Below are positions 38,794 through 48,012 of a stretch of 64,000 nucleotides of DNA, one piece after another. Source of the DNA: Bacteroidota bacterium (GTDB lineage Bacteria > Bacteroidota > Bacteroidia > Bacteroidales > UBA12481); NCBI GenBank assembly GCA_018669475.1, contig JABHCC010000095.1, forward strand, positions 62,001 to 126,000, written 5' to 3'. The notes beneath the pieces are model-generated. The model ran no database searches and was not told the origin of the DNA. It was given only the letters and a program-made list of their open reading frames with translations. Numbering within the stretch: the stretch's first letter is position 1; each line of letters begins with the position of its first letter. The position numbers and the translations under genes were made by a program.

Positions 38794-40021
38794 GACTATA
38801 TTCTTTAATTTTTCTATACAATGTTCTTTCACTAATACCAAGATCCTGAGCTGCCAATTTACGTTTACCATTATGCTTTTTTAAGGCCTTAATTATTAAC
38901 TCAACCTCTTTATCGACAAGGGATAGTGATTCTTCCACTATTTCTTCAGTGTCTTCAATGGCTGACTCATCAACCCGATTGACATGAACTACCGGATTCG
39001 ACATGACAGGAGCCTCAATTCTGGTTTCATCCTCATCATACAGTTTCCTTACCAGCTGAGTTTGATCATCATCAAGCTCAACCCCATCCACTCCCTTACT
39101 AGTCAACTCATTAACCAATTTCTTCAGATCGTTAACATCCCTTTTCATATCAAACAAGATCTGATATAAAATCTCTCTTTCTGAGCCGAAGCTACTCTCG
39201 GTTTCACGTTTTTTGTACAGAGCCGGCAAACTTGGATTACTCTCTTCGGGCAGATACATTTTGATTCTCTCTGCTGTCAACAGTCTTTCCTGCTCAATAA
39301 TAGATATTTGCTCTGTGATATTTTTTAATTGCCTGACATTCCCCCGCCACATATAACTCTCGAGTACCATCTGAGCCTTTTCATCAAGCCTCAAAACCGG
39401 CATACGGTATTTTTCAGCAAAATCATGAGCGAATTTCCTAAACAACAAATATATATCTTCCTTTCTTTCTCTGAGAGGGACAACAAATATCGGTACAGTA
39501 TTAAGACGATAATACAAATCTTCTCTGAATTTACCTGCCTGCACAGCATCTTGTACATCTACATTTGTCGCAGCAACAAGACGAATATCTGTTTTTTGAA
39601 CTTTTGACGAACCTACTCTGATAAATTCACCTGTTTCTAGCACCCGTAAAAGTCGCACCTGGGTTGACAATGGCAATTCTCCTATCTCATCAAGAAAAAT
39701 GGTGCCCCCGTTTGCAACCTCAAAATATCCCTTTCTCGCTTCATAGGCACCGGTAAAAGCACCTTTTTCATGACCGAATAATTCTGAATCAATAGTTCCT
39801 TCTGGTATGGCACCACAGTTGACAGCGATATAAGGTCCGTGTTTTCGCGAACTAAATTGATGTACAATCTGCGGAAATCGCTCTTTACCTGAACCGCTTT
39901 CTCCTGCGATTAGAACTGACAAGTCAGTTGGTGCAACCTGAATAGCTATCTCGATCGCTCTGTTTAAAGCCTGGGCATTTCCAATTATCTCAAATCGTTG
40001 CTTAACATTTATTAAATCCAT
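38786..40021 (-). CDS. Sigma-54-dependent activator without receiver domain
   Basis: 411 aa. The AAA+ domain starts almost at the N-terminus: Walker A GESGSGKE at 40-47, the sigma-54-contact loop GAFTGA at 87-92, Walker B GGTIFLDEIGEL at about 105-116, and the arginine-finger region REDLYYRLN. A linker of about 110 residues leads to a C-terminal Fis-type HTH (KLAAQDLGISERTLYRKI). There is no N-terminal REC, GAF or PAS sensor, so activity must be controlled by another route. Heads the lptE-TPR-secG run. Confidence 0.95.
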   Translation of the reverse strand: MDLINVKQRFEIIGNAQALNRAIEIAIQVAPTDLSVLIAGESGSGKERFPQIVHQFSSRKHGPYIAVNCGAIPEGTIDSELFGHEKGAFTGAYEARKGYFEVANGGTIFLDEIGELPLSTQVRLLRVLETGEFIRVGSSKVQKTDIRLVAATNVDVQDAVQAGKFREDLYYRLNTVPIFVVPLRERKEDIYLLFRKFAHDFAEKYRMPVLRLDEKAQMVLESYMWRGNVRQLKNITEQISIIEQERLLTAERIKMYLPEESNPSLPALYKKRETESSFGSEREILYQILFDMKRDVNDLKKLVNELTSKGVDGVELDDDQTQLVRKLYDEDETRIEAPVMSNPVVHVNRVDESAIEDTEEIVEESLSLVDKEVELIIKALKKHNGKRKLAAQDLGISERTLYRKIKEYSLE

Positions 40022-40060
40022 AATCCCGTAAATTTACAACTTATTCCCGTTTTTTCTATC

Positions 40061-40088
40061 TTGCAGCATATAGTAGCATGTAATTTTG
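40061..40088 (+). promoter_or_regulatory. Putative kdsB promoter
   Basis: TTG (40061-40063), 17-bp spacer, TAATTTTG (40081-40088), a full match to the Bacteroidota core; only 9 bp before the kdsB start. Confidence 0.6.
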
Positions 40089-40096
40089 TCAGACGA

Positions 40097-40837
40097 ATGA
40101 AATCCCGAATTATTGTACTAATACCCGCTCGTTTTGAGTCTGTCCGATTCCCGGGAAAAGCTCTTGCTGATATAATGGGCAAGCCCATGATAATACATGT
40201 TCTTGAAAATGCCTTGAAAGCCTTTGAAGATGTCTTTGTTGCTACTGACGATGAGCGCATTGAGAAAATAGTGAAGTCTGCAGGCGGACAAGCCATTTTG
40301 ACAGGCACACATCACCAGAGTGGAACAGAGCGCTGTGCTGAAGCCATTAGTCTTTGCGGTATTGAGCTTGATAGTGATACAATAATAATTAATCTACAGG
40401 GGGATGAACCTCTGTTACCATCATCTGTTATCAAAGAGCTTGCTGAATTATTCAAGCAGCCTGATGTACAAATTGCGAGCCTGGTTCATCCGATAGTTAA
40501 CCCCGATTATATCAGTAACCCAAATCGTGTTAAAGTTGTACTGGATAATTATCACAAGGCCTTGTATTTCAGTCGCTCTCCAATACCATATTCAGTAAAT
40601 AAACCTTCTGAAAGCAGATCTACTATCATGTATCAGCATTTAGGAATATACGGCTACCGGCTCAGAGCTTTGCAAGAAATAGTAAAACTTGAACCGGGTC
40701 AGCTCGAAATGAGTGAATCACTTGAACAACTGCGCTGGCTTGAGAACGGTTTCACAATCCATTGTGGAATAACTGATTACCATGGCTTCGGGATTGACAC
40801 CCCTGAGGATCTTGAAAGACTAAAACTTACCTTATAA
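40097..40837 (+). CDS. kdsB: 3-deoxy-manno-octulosonate cytidylyltransferase
   Basis: Activates Kdo as CMP-Kdo for the LPS inner core. 246 aa from the ATG at 40097 (MKSRIIVLIPARFESVRFPG); an upstream ATG at 40061 would include the promoter. Motifs: IPARFESVRFPGKAL, VATDDERI and NLQGDEPLL. Divergent from the sigma-54 activator and 12 bp before the sulfatase gene. Confidence 0.97.
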   Translation: MKSRIIVLIPARFESVRFPGKALADIMGKPMIIHVLENALKAFEDVFVATDDERIEKIVKSAGGQAILTGTHHQSGTERCAEAISLCGIELDSDTIIINLQGDEPLLPSSVIKELAELFKQPDVQIASLVHPIVNPDYISNPNRVKVVLDNYHKALYFSRSPIPYSVNKPSESRSTIMYQHLGIYGYRLRALQEIVKLEPGQLEMSESLEQLRWLENGFTIHCGITDYHGFGIDTPEDLERLKLTL

Positions 40838-40849
40838 GACTAAAACAAG

Positions 40850-42424
40850 ATGAGATTAATTAAAATTTTGTTCTCCTGTATTGCAATACTTACAATGACC
40901 TGGGGATGTGTGGATTCAATCACTGATAATCCACCCAATATCCTCTTCATTATGTCTGATGATCATGCATACCAGGCCATCAGTGCCTACGACCATCCAA
41001 TAGCGAGGCTGGCTCCAACGCCGCAGATCGATCGTATTGCGGAAGAAGGAATGATTTTCCATAACATGTATGTTGCTAACTCCATTTGTGGGCCAAGCCG
41101 GGCATGTATTATTACAGGAAAATTCAGTCATATAAACGGGTTTAAGAATAATGGAAATAAATTTAATCCCGACCAACCCACCTTTCCGAAGATTTTACAA
41201 GCCAATGGCTACCAAACAGCAGTCGTAGGCAAATGGCATCTCAAATCGCAACCCACAGGATTCGATTATTGGCAGGTTTTACCCGGTCAGGGACATTATT
41301 ATAATCCTGATTTCCTCCTGCCGGATGATACTGTGCGAATTGAAGGATATGTGACCGATATTATCACTGATCTGGCTCTTGACTGGCTTGAGGAAAAACG
41401 CGATGATTCAAAGCCTTTTATGCTGATGTACCAGCATAAGGCACCCCATCGCGAATGGTTGCCGGGTGAAAAATATCTGGATCTGTATCATGATATTGCA
41501 TTTCCTGAGCCTGAAAACCTTTTCGACAATCATGAAAATATGGGCACCGCAGCAAAGGAGGCAGAAATGCTGATTAGTGATCATATGGCTCTTAGCAGTG
41601 ATAATAAAATCCTCCCGGATGTAGTCCTGGAAAAAGGATTTGAGCCTTTCTTACAATGGTATCACAATGCCTATCATAATAATCTTAATCGGATGACTCC
41701 TGAACAAAGGGCTAACTGGGAAGCAGTATATGCCCCAATAACTGAGGAGTTTAAAAACAACAATCTTGAAGGAGATGACCTTACACGTTGGAAATTCCAA
41801 CGTTACATGCAAGATTACCTTGCCTGCATAAAATCAGTAGATGATAATGTGGGTCGAATGCTGGATTATCTTGAAGAAAATGGTCTGGACCAAAATACGA
41901 TAGTTGTTTATACATCAGATCAGGGCTTTTATCTGGGAGAACATGGTTGGTTCGATAAGCGTTTCATGTATGAAGAATCTTTCAGAACACCCTTGCTGAT
42001 TAAGTATCCACCAAAGATCTCTGCAGGAAGTTCCACAACATTGCTTGCACAGAATATAGATTTTGCCCCAACTTTCCTTGAGTTGGCCGGGGTAGAAATT
42101 CCGGATGATATTCAGGGAATATCAATGAACCCTCTATTTGAAGCTGACGGACAGCCTGATCAATGGCGCACAGCTTTATATTATCATTATTATGAATTCC
42201 CAAGCATCCATCAGGCCAAGCGTCATTATGGCATCAGAACCGAACGATATAAATTAATCCATTTTTATCAGGACATCAATGAATGGGAGCTTTATGACCT
42301 GGAAAAAGATCCGGCAGAAATGAATAATTTAATAAATCAGCCAGATTACACTGACATTCAGGCTAATATGCACCAGCAACTTGATAGTTTAAGGCTGTTG
42401 TTTAAAGAGGATCCTGAATATTAA
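40850..42424 (+). CDS. Lipoprotein sulfatase (Cys-type, S1 family)
   Basis: Predicted to remove sulfate esters from sulfated glycans or similar substrates at the cell envelope. 524 aa with a lipoprotein-like signal ending TWGC (Cys20). Metal site NILFIMSDDHA at 30-40; the formylglycine motif is C80-G-P-S-R84-A in SICGPSRACIITGK, so it needs an anSME maturase (not in this window). Further active-site segments VGKWHLKS and YTSDQGFYLGEHGWFDKR are present. Its 3' end overlaps the convergent GSCFA gene by 23 bp. Confidence 0.93.
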   Translation: MRLIKILFSCIAILTMTWGCVDSITDNPPNILFIMSDDHAYQAISAYDHPIARLAPTPQIDRIAEEGMIFHNMYVANSICGPSRACIITGKFSHINGFKNNGNKFNPDQPTFPKILQANGYQTAVVGKWHLKSQPTGFDYWQVLPGQGHYYNPDFLLPDDTVRIEGYVTDIITDLALDWLEEKRDDSKPFMLMYQHKAPHREWLPGEKYLDLYHDIAFPEPENLFDNHENMGTAAKEAEMLISDHMALSSDNKILPDVVLEKGFEPFLQWYHNAYHNNLNRMTPEQRANWEAVYAPITEEFKNNNLEGDDLTRWKFQRYMQDYLACIKSVDDNVGRMLDYLEENGLDQNTIVVYTSDQGFYLGEHGWFDKRFMYEESFRTPLLIKYPPKISAGSSTTLLAQNIDFAPTFLELAGVEIPDDIQGISMNPLFEADGQPDQWRTALYYHYYEFPSIHQAKRHYGIRTERYKLIHFYQDINEWELYDLEKDPAEMNNLINQPDYTDIQANMHQQLDSLRLLFKEDPEY

Positions 42425-43379
42425 ACTCACCCATCTCAAGTTCCGGATACTCTTTTTGAAGTTGTTCGGCTTTGTTTTTCAGCTTTGTGAGAAAATCCTG
42501 ATACTCCTCTGTATCAGGATTACGAGGTCGGTGATTCCTGGATTTTTGTAATTTTTCGATTTTCTTATTGAGATTCAGAGTTTCTTCTCCCAAATAGGTT
42601 TCTTCAAATTTCCTCCATGTATAACTAATTCCTGCCATGCCCGGATGTAATAAATCCTGATCGTAAAAACGATAATCGCGAAGATCATCCATGAAGATTT
42701 CATATGCCGGAAAATAACTTATCTGATCGAAATCTTTGACCAATTCAGATACAGCTAGAATTAGTGTGGCTTTGCTAATTTGGTTTCCATTAGGGCCATC
42801 CTTCCAGTACCTGACCGGACTTACAGTAAAAACCAGTTTAAGATCGGGATTAATATGAAGAAGGTCTTGTACAATACGAGTGTATATTCTAACAATATCA
42901 CCCACCCTGAGTAATTGGTTTTGGAATTCTCCAGCTGGTACCTGATGACAATTGGAAACTACCCGGCCGGTTTTTAAATAATGGTAAACCCTTGCAGTTC
43001 CAAGTGTTATAAACAGGCGTGAAGTTTTTCTAATTTTTTCTGATGATTCCAGAAGCTGCATATTGATACGATCCAATACCTCAACGGGATCTGAGCCGGA
43101 GAAACGGCTATGGTGATCGAAAGAGTGCCAGAGTCCCTGATAAACGAACAGATCGTCAAGCTTGTATGGTTCACCATTAATAAGTCGTTGAAGGCCTCCG
43201 GCTATTGATACCGGATTGAATAATACTCCAAATGGATTCAGATCAATTTGAAAGAAGCGTTCTTTAAGCCTGGTACCAATATGCTCGGCAAAACAAGATC
43301 CTATCATTAAAGTCTGATCATTATGCATGAGGCTCCAGCCTGGTCGCTCAGGTGAAATCTCAGTCCTGAAGTCTTTCAT
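42402..43379 (-). CDS. GSCFA-domain protein
   Basis: 325 aa. N-terminal signature MIGSCFAEHIGTRLKERFFQ is that of the GSCFA family, an SGNH-hydrolase-like group; LVFTVSPVRYWKDG and the late DLLHPGMAGISYTWRKF fit the same fold, with the serine in GSC and a C-terminal Asp/His. Cytoplasmic by lack of a signal peptide. Follows the beta-helix gene by 5 bp. Substrate unknown. Confidence 0.9.
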   Translation of the reverse strand: MKDFRTEISPERPGWSLMHNDQTLMIGSCFAEHIGTRLKERFFQIDLNPFGVLFNPVSIAGGLQRLINGEPYKLDDLFVYQGLWHSFDHHSRFSGSDPVEVLDRINMQLLESSEKIRKTSRLFITLGTARVYHYLKTGRVVSNCHQVPAGEFQNQLLRVGDIVRIYTRIVQDLLHINPDLKLVFTVSPVRYWKDGPNGNQISKATLILAVSELVKDFDQISYFPAYEIFMDDLRDYRFYDQDLLHPGMAGISYTWRKFEETYLGEETLNLNKKIEKLQKSRNHRPRNPDTEEYQDFLTKLKNKAEQLQKEYPELEMGEFNIQDPL

Positions 43380-43384
43380 ATCTG

Positions 43385-45046
43385 CTAATGTACAACAAGC
43401 TTTTTACTTTGAACCCACTTCGAACCTGAAATAATGCAAAAATATATCCCATCCGGGAGTTTATAAAAATCAAGATGATGCCTACCTGGTGAATAGTTCT
43501 GCATAGAAATGTTTCGCACCATTTGCCCGGCTGAATTGAGAATATTTATTTGCAAATCCATTTTCGTGTCATTAGCAAAGATAATCCTGACATATCCATT
43601 ACCAGGGTTCTGAACCTTTACATCAAGCTGTGGACTATTATTTGTGTCAGCTGGTAGTCCCTCGGAAAAATCATATTCATAAGCTCCAATATCATAGTTA
43701 TTCCCAATGGGTCGAATATTCCCATCAAAATCGAAATCCAGGCCTGGCTGATCATTAAGATCACGTCCTGCATCTATATATTGAGAGTTTTCCATAAGGT
43801 GGTAATCATCCGTGGAGTGGCTAACAAAATGTGGTAGCAAAAGAGAGCGCAAAACAGCATTTGCAGCCATTTTTATCAATGGATTATCCCTTGGCATAAA
43901 GATGAACGCATCTGGCCCCTCCCTGGAGGTATTATCATTCTCATAAACCTCATAAGCTCCTGGATCCACCAATAGATTATTGTATAGTTTGACTTCAAAG
44001 TCTACTGTTTCGCTTATTCGGATACAGTCGCTTTTGGGTTGAATAATAGTGTTACTGAACACTCCGTAGAAAGTTTTATTATGCTGGGTTTTATCATTAA
44101 GATAAATTCCATATTCCCGTTTTGTGGGATCATCAGGAAAATATCTTTTTGCCGGACGCACAATTACATTATTGAACACCCGGGTACCTCCGTCACCAAA
44201 AACAAGAATCCCTGTAGCATAACAGTCTTCTATCCAATTATTAAAACAATCAGCCCGGGTACCTCCCCCAATAATAATTCCACTCATTTGGCTTGATGTC
44301 ATATCAGATGAACAGTCGATCAAGCTGTTATTATAGATCTGGCAATCCATTACTGCTGAACTAACCTGAATTCCGTCCCATTTTGTACGCTCAACAAGAT
44401 TATTATAAATCTTAACCCCCTCAAGAACTGACGGGTATATAAGTCCACAATCACCAGACTCACTACCATGAAATGCAGTACTTCCAATATAGAGGCCCTC
44501 GCCTCCTGTATCATAAATATGACAATGATGAATATGGGTATTCCTTTGTACAAATGCACCTCTGTATGTTTCTGGCTCCCCACATACAGCCTCGGTCTTT
44601 GCTACAATTCCGGCAAAGCCGGTATTTGATATTCTGATATGATCAATTTCAACATAAGAACTGAGATCTTTAACACTCACCCCTACGCTACTCGGGTGAT
44701 CCAGGTCTGAAATTTGTATCCCGTAGACATCCTCCTGTCCCTGAAAACCTGAAAGACGAACATGGGTACAGTTCCTTATACTGACTCCGTAAGATGATGA
44801 TCCACTTATTCGAACAATACCCTCATCAGACGGAACAAAAATCACGGGCTTTTCAGCAGTACCGTGCAAGTTTTTTATTATCAGAGCCCCTCGACTACCT
44901 GTTTCAATATACACGGTATCTCCGGGATCGACATCTGAATAGCTGCCCTCTCCATTTGCGACATCATTATTAAGTTCGATAACATACTGAGCCTGTGCTG
45001 AAAACGTGAAACTCAGAAAAAACATGAAGAGTACTCTTAAGATCAT
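43385..45046 (-). CDS. Secreted parallel beta-helix protein with T9SS sorting domain
   Basis: 553 aa with a signal peptide (RVLFMFFLSFTFSAQA). The body is a right-handed beta-helix with repeated rungs (TKWDGIQVSSAVMDCQIYNN, IIIGGGTRADCFNNWIED), the fold of polysaccharide lyases and glycan-binding proteins. The linker DFDFDGNIRPIGNNYDIGAYE is a conserved signature after such helices. The C-terminal 75 residues (DLQINILNSAGQMV, LPDGIYFCIISGSKW) are a T9SS type A sorting signal. Probably acts on or binds extracellular glycans; substrate unknown. Confidence 0.9.
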   Translation of the reverse strand: MILRVLFMFFLSFTFSAQAQYVIELNNDVANGEGSYSDVDPGDTVYIETGSRGALIIKNLHGTAEKPVIFVPSDEGIVRISGSSSYGVSIRNCTHVRLSGFQGQEDVYGIQISDLDHPSSVGVSVKDLSSYVEIDHIRISNTGFAGIVAKTEAVCGEPETYRGAFVQRNTHIHHCHIYDTGGEGLYIGSTAFHGSESGDCGLIYPSVLEGVKIYNNLVERTKWDGIQVSSAVMDCQIYNNSLIDCSSDMTSSQMSGIIIGGGTRADCFNNWIEDCYATGILVFGDGGTRVFNNVIVRPAKRYFPDDPTKREYGIYLNDKTQHNKTFYGVFSNTIIQPKSDCIRISETVDFEVKLYNNLLVDPGAYEVYENDNTSREGPDAFIFMPRDNPLIKMAANAVLRSLLLPHFVSHSTDDYHLMENSQYIDAGRDLNDQPGLDFDFDGNIRPIGNNYDIGAYEYDFSEGLPADTNNSPQLDVKVQNPGNGYVRIIFANDTKMDLQINILNSAGQMVRNISMQNYSPGRHHLDFYKLPDGIYFCIISGSKWVQSKKLVVH

Positions 45047-45104
45047 AAGGTAAAACTACAAATATGTGTTTAAAACAAAGCTATGGAATAAGCTTATTGA
45101 CAAA

Positions 45105-46025
45105 CTAAAGCTTGAATATCTCCTGATTCCGTCTCAAACCTTCCACACCGGTCCTCTTTAGTGCTGTTCCCTGTATAAGTGCAGATAATTCTTCCTCCTC
45201 ACATTGTTCTGTTAACAGATTTTTGAGGTTCAGAATCTGCTGCTGTGGTTTGAATGCATCAATCGCAGTGAAGTCTGGAGTTTTATTCCATGGGCAAACT
45301 TCCTGGCAAATATCACAGCCGAAAATCCAATCATCCCATTGCCCGTGAAAACCCTGAGGTATTTGTCCGCCCAGCTCTATTGTAAGGTAGGAAATACATT
45401 TTCTTGCATCCAGTAAGCCATCTCCCAACAGGGCCTGCGTTGGACAAGCATCAATGCATTTAGTACAACTTCCACATCTGTTTTTCACTTCGACCTGCTC
45501 ATGCTCAAGTTCCAGGTCTGTAAATATCTCAACAAGAAAAAACCAGCTTCCCTCCATATTTCTGATAAAACAGCCATTCTTCCCCTGCCATCCTAATCCG
45601 GCACGCTGTGCCCATTCACGCTCCATCACAGGAGCAGAGTCGACAAAGACACGGGCCTGAATACTACCAATTTCCTCCTCCATCCAACGAATTAGCAGTT
45701 TTCCCTTTTTTCTCAGAACTTTATGATAATCTTTTCCAAGAGCATACCTGCTTATGCCACATCCATCCTGATAGCTCTCAGGATAATAATTTACCAGCAA
45801 AGAAATCACAGTTTTTGTACCAGGTTCAAGCTCAGACGGATTTAGGCGTTTCTCGAAATTATTACCCAACCATTTCATTTCGCCATTATAGCCTGCTGTA
45901 AGCCAGTCACCAAAAGGTTTTTCAAGCGCATTTAGACGCTCTGCTTTGGAGAATCCAATTTCAGAAAAACCTAATTCGATGGCTTTTCGCCTGATTGATT
46001 CTGCATATGGATGCCTGGTTTTAAT
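45105..46025 (-). CDS. queG: Epoxyqueuosine reductase QueG, without a canonical start codon
   Basis: Last step of queuosine tRNA modification; cobalamin and two 4Fe-4S clusters. Cluster motifs: CGSCTKCIDACP and CDICQEVCPWN; GLGWQGKNGCFI is also typical. The first ATG (45878) gives only 257 aa and loses the conserved N-terminus, which is present in frame upstream (SIRRKAIELGFSEIGFSKAE, WLTAGYNGEMKWLGNNFEKR). That frame is open back to the stop codon of the preceding gene at 46038 but contains no ATG, GTG or TTG; an ATT at 46025 would give 306 aa, the family size. The start given here is an inference. Lies directly behind the suf genes. Confidence 0.85.
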   Translation of the reverse strand: MKTRHPYAESIRRKAIELGFSEIGFSKAERLNALEKPFGDWLTAGYNGEMKWLGNNFEKRLNPSELEPGTKTVISLLVNYYPESYQDGCGISRYALGKDYHKVLRKKGKLLIRWMEEEIGSIQARVFVDSAPVMEREWAQRAGLGWQGKNGCFIRNMEGSWFFLVEIFTDLELEHEQVEVKNRCGSCTKCIDACPTQALLGDGLLDARKCISYLTIELGGQIPQGFHGQWDDWIFGCDICQEVCPWNKTPDFTAIDAFKPQQQILNLKNLLTEQCEEEELSALIQGTALKRTGVEGLRRNQEIFKL

Positions 46026-46037
46026 ATCCGGTAGGTT

Positions 46038-46340
46038 TTACAGAAAGCCTAACTCCAGTTTTGCTTCCTCTGTCATCAGTTCACGTGTCCAGGGAGGGCT
46101 GAAAGTAAGATTCACATCTACTTCCTTAACTCCTTCAACTGAGGCAACTTTTTGATTTACCTCCGCAAGAATATCATCAGCCATCGGACAACCGGGGGCT
46201 GTGAGGGTCATAGTAATTTTCGCTTTCCCGTCTTCATCGACAAATATTTCATATATCAATCCGAGATCATAAATATTCACCGGTATCTCCGGGTCGAAGA
46301 TCGTTTTAATAACTTTGAGTATTTGAACTTCAATTTGCAT
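46038..46340 (-). CDS. DUF59/MIP18-family Fe-S assembly protein (SufT-like)
   Basis: 100 aa: DPEIPVNIYDLGLIYEI at about 17-33 and the cysteine motif TAPGCPMAD are the family signatures. In suf operons this protein assists maturation of Fe-S enzymes. It follows sufE by 2 bp. Its stop codon is in the same frame as the downstream queG coding sequence, with no stop between. Confidence 0.93.
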   Translation of the reverse strand: MQIEVQILKVIKTIFDPEIPVNIYDLGLIYEIFVDEDGKAKITMTLTAPGCPMADDILAEVNQKVASVEGVKEVDVNLTFSPPWTRELMTEEAKLELGFL

Positions 46341-46342
46341 AA

Positions 46343-46768
46343 CTAGTTTGAACTTTTTGTTTTGTAAGCCAAGGCATAATAACGCATTTGCTTCAGCATA
46401 GATACCAATCCGTTAGATCGCGTCGGAGAAAGATGCTCCTTCAGTCCGATAGTATCAATAAACTCTAAATCAGCATTCAATATTTCATCCGGTGTACTCT
46501 CGTTCAGGACGCGAATGAGAAGGGCGGCAATTCCTTTAGTTATTATTGCATCTGAATCAGCTGAATAATTAATCTTGCCACTCTGAAATTCAGCCTGGAG
46601 CCATACTCTTGACTGACACCCCTGAATCAGATACTGATCGGTCTTACAAGTGGTATCAAGTGCTGGAATATCACGTCCCATCTCGATCAGATAATTATAC
46701 TTATCCATCCATTCATCAAGATCAGAGAATTCCTCAATAACTTCCAGCTCCCTTTCGTGTATTGTCAT
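46343..46768 (-). CDS. sufE: Sulfur acceptor SufE
   Basis: Takes persulfide sulfur from SufS and passes it to SufBCD. 141 aa from the ATG at 46768, which matches the family length; an upstream ATG at 46885 would overlap sufS heavily. The acceptor is Cys51 in LIQGCQSRVWL. Lies 10 bp after sufS. Confidence 0.95.
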   Translation of the reverse strand: MTIHERELEVIEEFSDLDEWMDKYNYLIEMGRDIPALDTTCKTDQYLIQGCQSRVWLQAEFQSGKINYSADSDAIITKGIAALLIRVLNESTPDEILNADLEFIDTIGLKEHLSPTRSNGLVSMLKQMRYYALAYKTKSSN

Positions 46769-46778
46769 ATCAAACTTT

Positions 46779-48002
46779 TTAACCAAACATCTCCTGTACC
46801 GTATTGATTCCTTCAACGAAACGGTCAACTTCTTCTTTGGTATTATAGAAACACATAGATGCTCTGATTGTTCCGTCAATCCCAAAATGCTCCATTAATG
46901 GCATGGCGCAGTGGGTGCCGGTACGAATTGCAATTCCCAGTTTATCCAGGACCATCCCGGCATCATATGGATGGATATTTTCAAGTAGGAAAGAGAAAAT
47001 GGGGTGTTTCATCTTACTATCACCAAAAATCCGGATTCCGGGGATAGATCTTAAAGCATTCCCTGCATAATCGTTCAGAGCGATTTCATATGCATCAATA
47101 TGATCAAGACCAATATGTTCTATATACTCGAGGGCAGCTCCTAATGCGATTGCTCCGACATAATTTGTAGTCCCGGCTTCAAATTTAAAAGGCAGGACAT
47201 TAAAGCTTGTTCCCGAAAAGCTAACTCTGTCAATCATATCACCACCACCCTGATATGGTGGCATAGCCTCCAGCCATTTCTCCTTGCCATACAAAACTCC
47301 AATACCAGTTGGCCCATATACTTTATGTCCGGAGAAAACATAGAAATCACAATCCATCTCCTGAACATTGATTTGACCATGCTGAATAGACTGAGCTCCA
47401 TCAATCAGAACGGGGATATTTTTTTCATGTGCCTGCCGGATGATTTCATTAACCGGATTAATCACCCCCATTGCATTTGACACCTGAGTGACTGCAATCA
47501 GACGAGTCCTTTCAGTCAGAAGAATGGGGAGCTGATCCATTTGTAACTCACCAATATCATTCACTGGCAGAACTTTTAATCTGGCTTTTTTTCTGTCACA
47601 CAGGAGTTGCCATGGCACGATATTGGAATGGTGCTCCATGGCACTTACTAAAACCTCATCTCCCTCTTCGATAAATGCCTCCCCGAAAGATGTGGCTACC
47701 AGGTTTATTGAAGCTGTCGCCCCGGCGGTAAAAATTATTTCGCGTGAATTATTTGCATGAACAAACCTTCGGACAGTTTCCCTGGCCCCTTCATAAGCCT
47801 CTGTCATCTTGCCGCTTAAATAATTTACCGACCTGTGAATAGAGCTGTTTTGATTCCTGTATAAGTTATCAATCGTATCAATAACCTGCACGGGCTTCTG
47901 GGTTGTTGCTGCGTTATCAAAATACACAAGTCTTGTTTTGTTGACCTGGGCTTTCAGGAGGGGAAAATCCTCCCGGATGGTATCAATAGGGAAATCATTC
48001 AT
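46779..48002 (-). CDS. sufS: Cysteine desulfurase SufS
   Basis: PLP enzyme that releases sulfur from cysteine for cluster building. 407 aa from the ATG at 48002 (MNDFPIDTIREDFPLL). PLP lysine in FSGHKVYGPTGIGVLYG, catalytic Cys364 in GTHCAMPLM, and YFDNAATTQKP near the N-terminus. Ten bp after sufD. Confidence 0.97.
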   Translation of the reverse strand: MNDFPIDTIREDFPLLKAQVNKTRLVYFDNAATTQKPVQVIDTIDNLYRNQNSSIHRSVNYLSGKMTEAYEGARETVRRFVHANNSREIIFTAGATASINLVATSFGEAFIEEGDEVLVSAMEHHSNIVPWQLLCDRKKARLKVLPVNDIGELQMDQLPILLTERTRLIAVTQVSNAMGVINPVNEIIRQAHEKNIPVLIDGAQSIQHGQINVQEMDCDFYVFSGHKVYGPTGIGVLYGKEKWLEAMPPYQGGGDMIDRVSFSGTSFNVLPFKFEAGTTNYVGAIALGAALEYIEHIGLDHIDAYEIALNDYAGNALRSIPGIRIFGDSKMKHPIFSFLLENIHPYDAGMVLDKLGIAIRTGTHCAMPLMEHFGIDGTIRASMCFYNTKEEVDRFVEGINTVQEMFG

Positions 48003-48012
48003 AATAGTTTGT

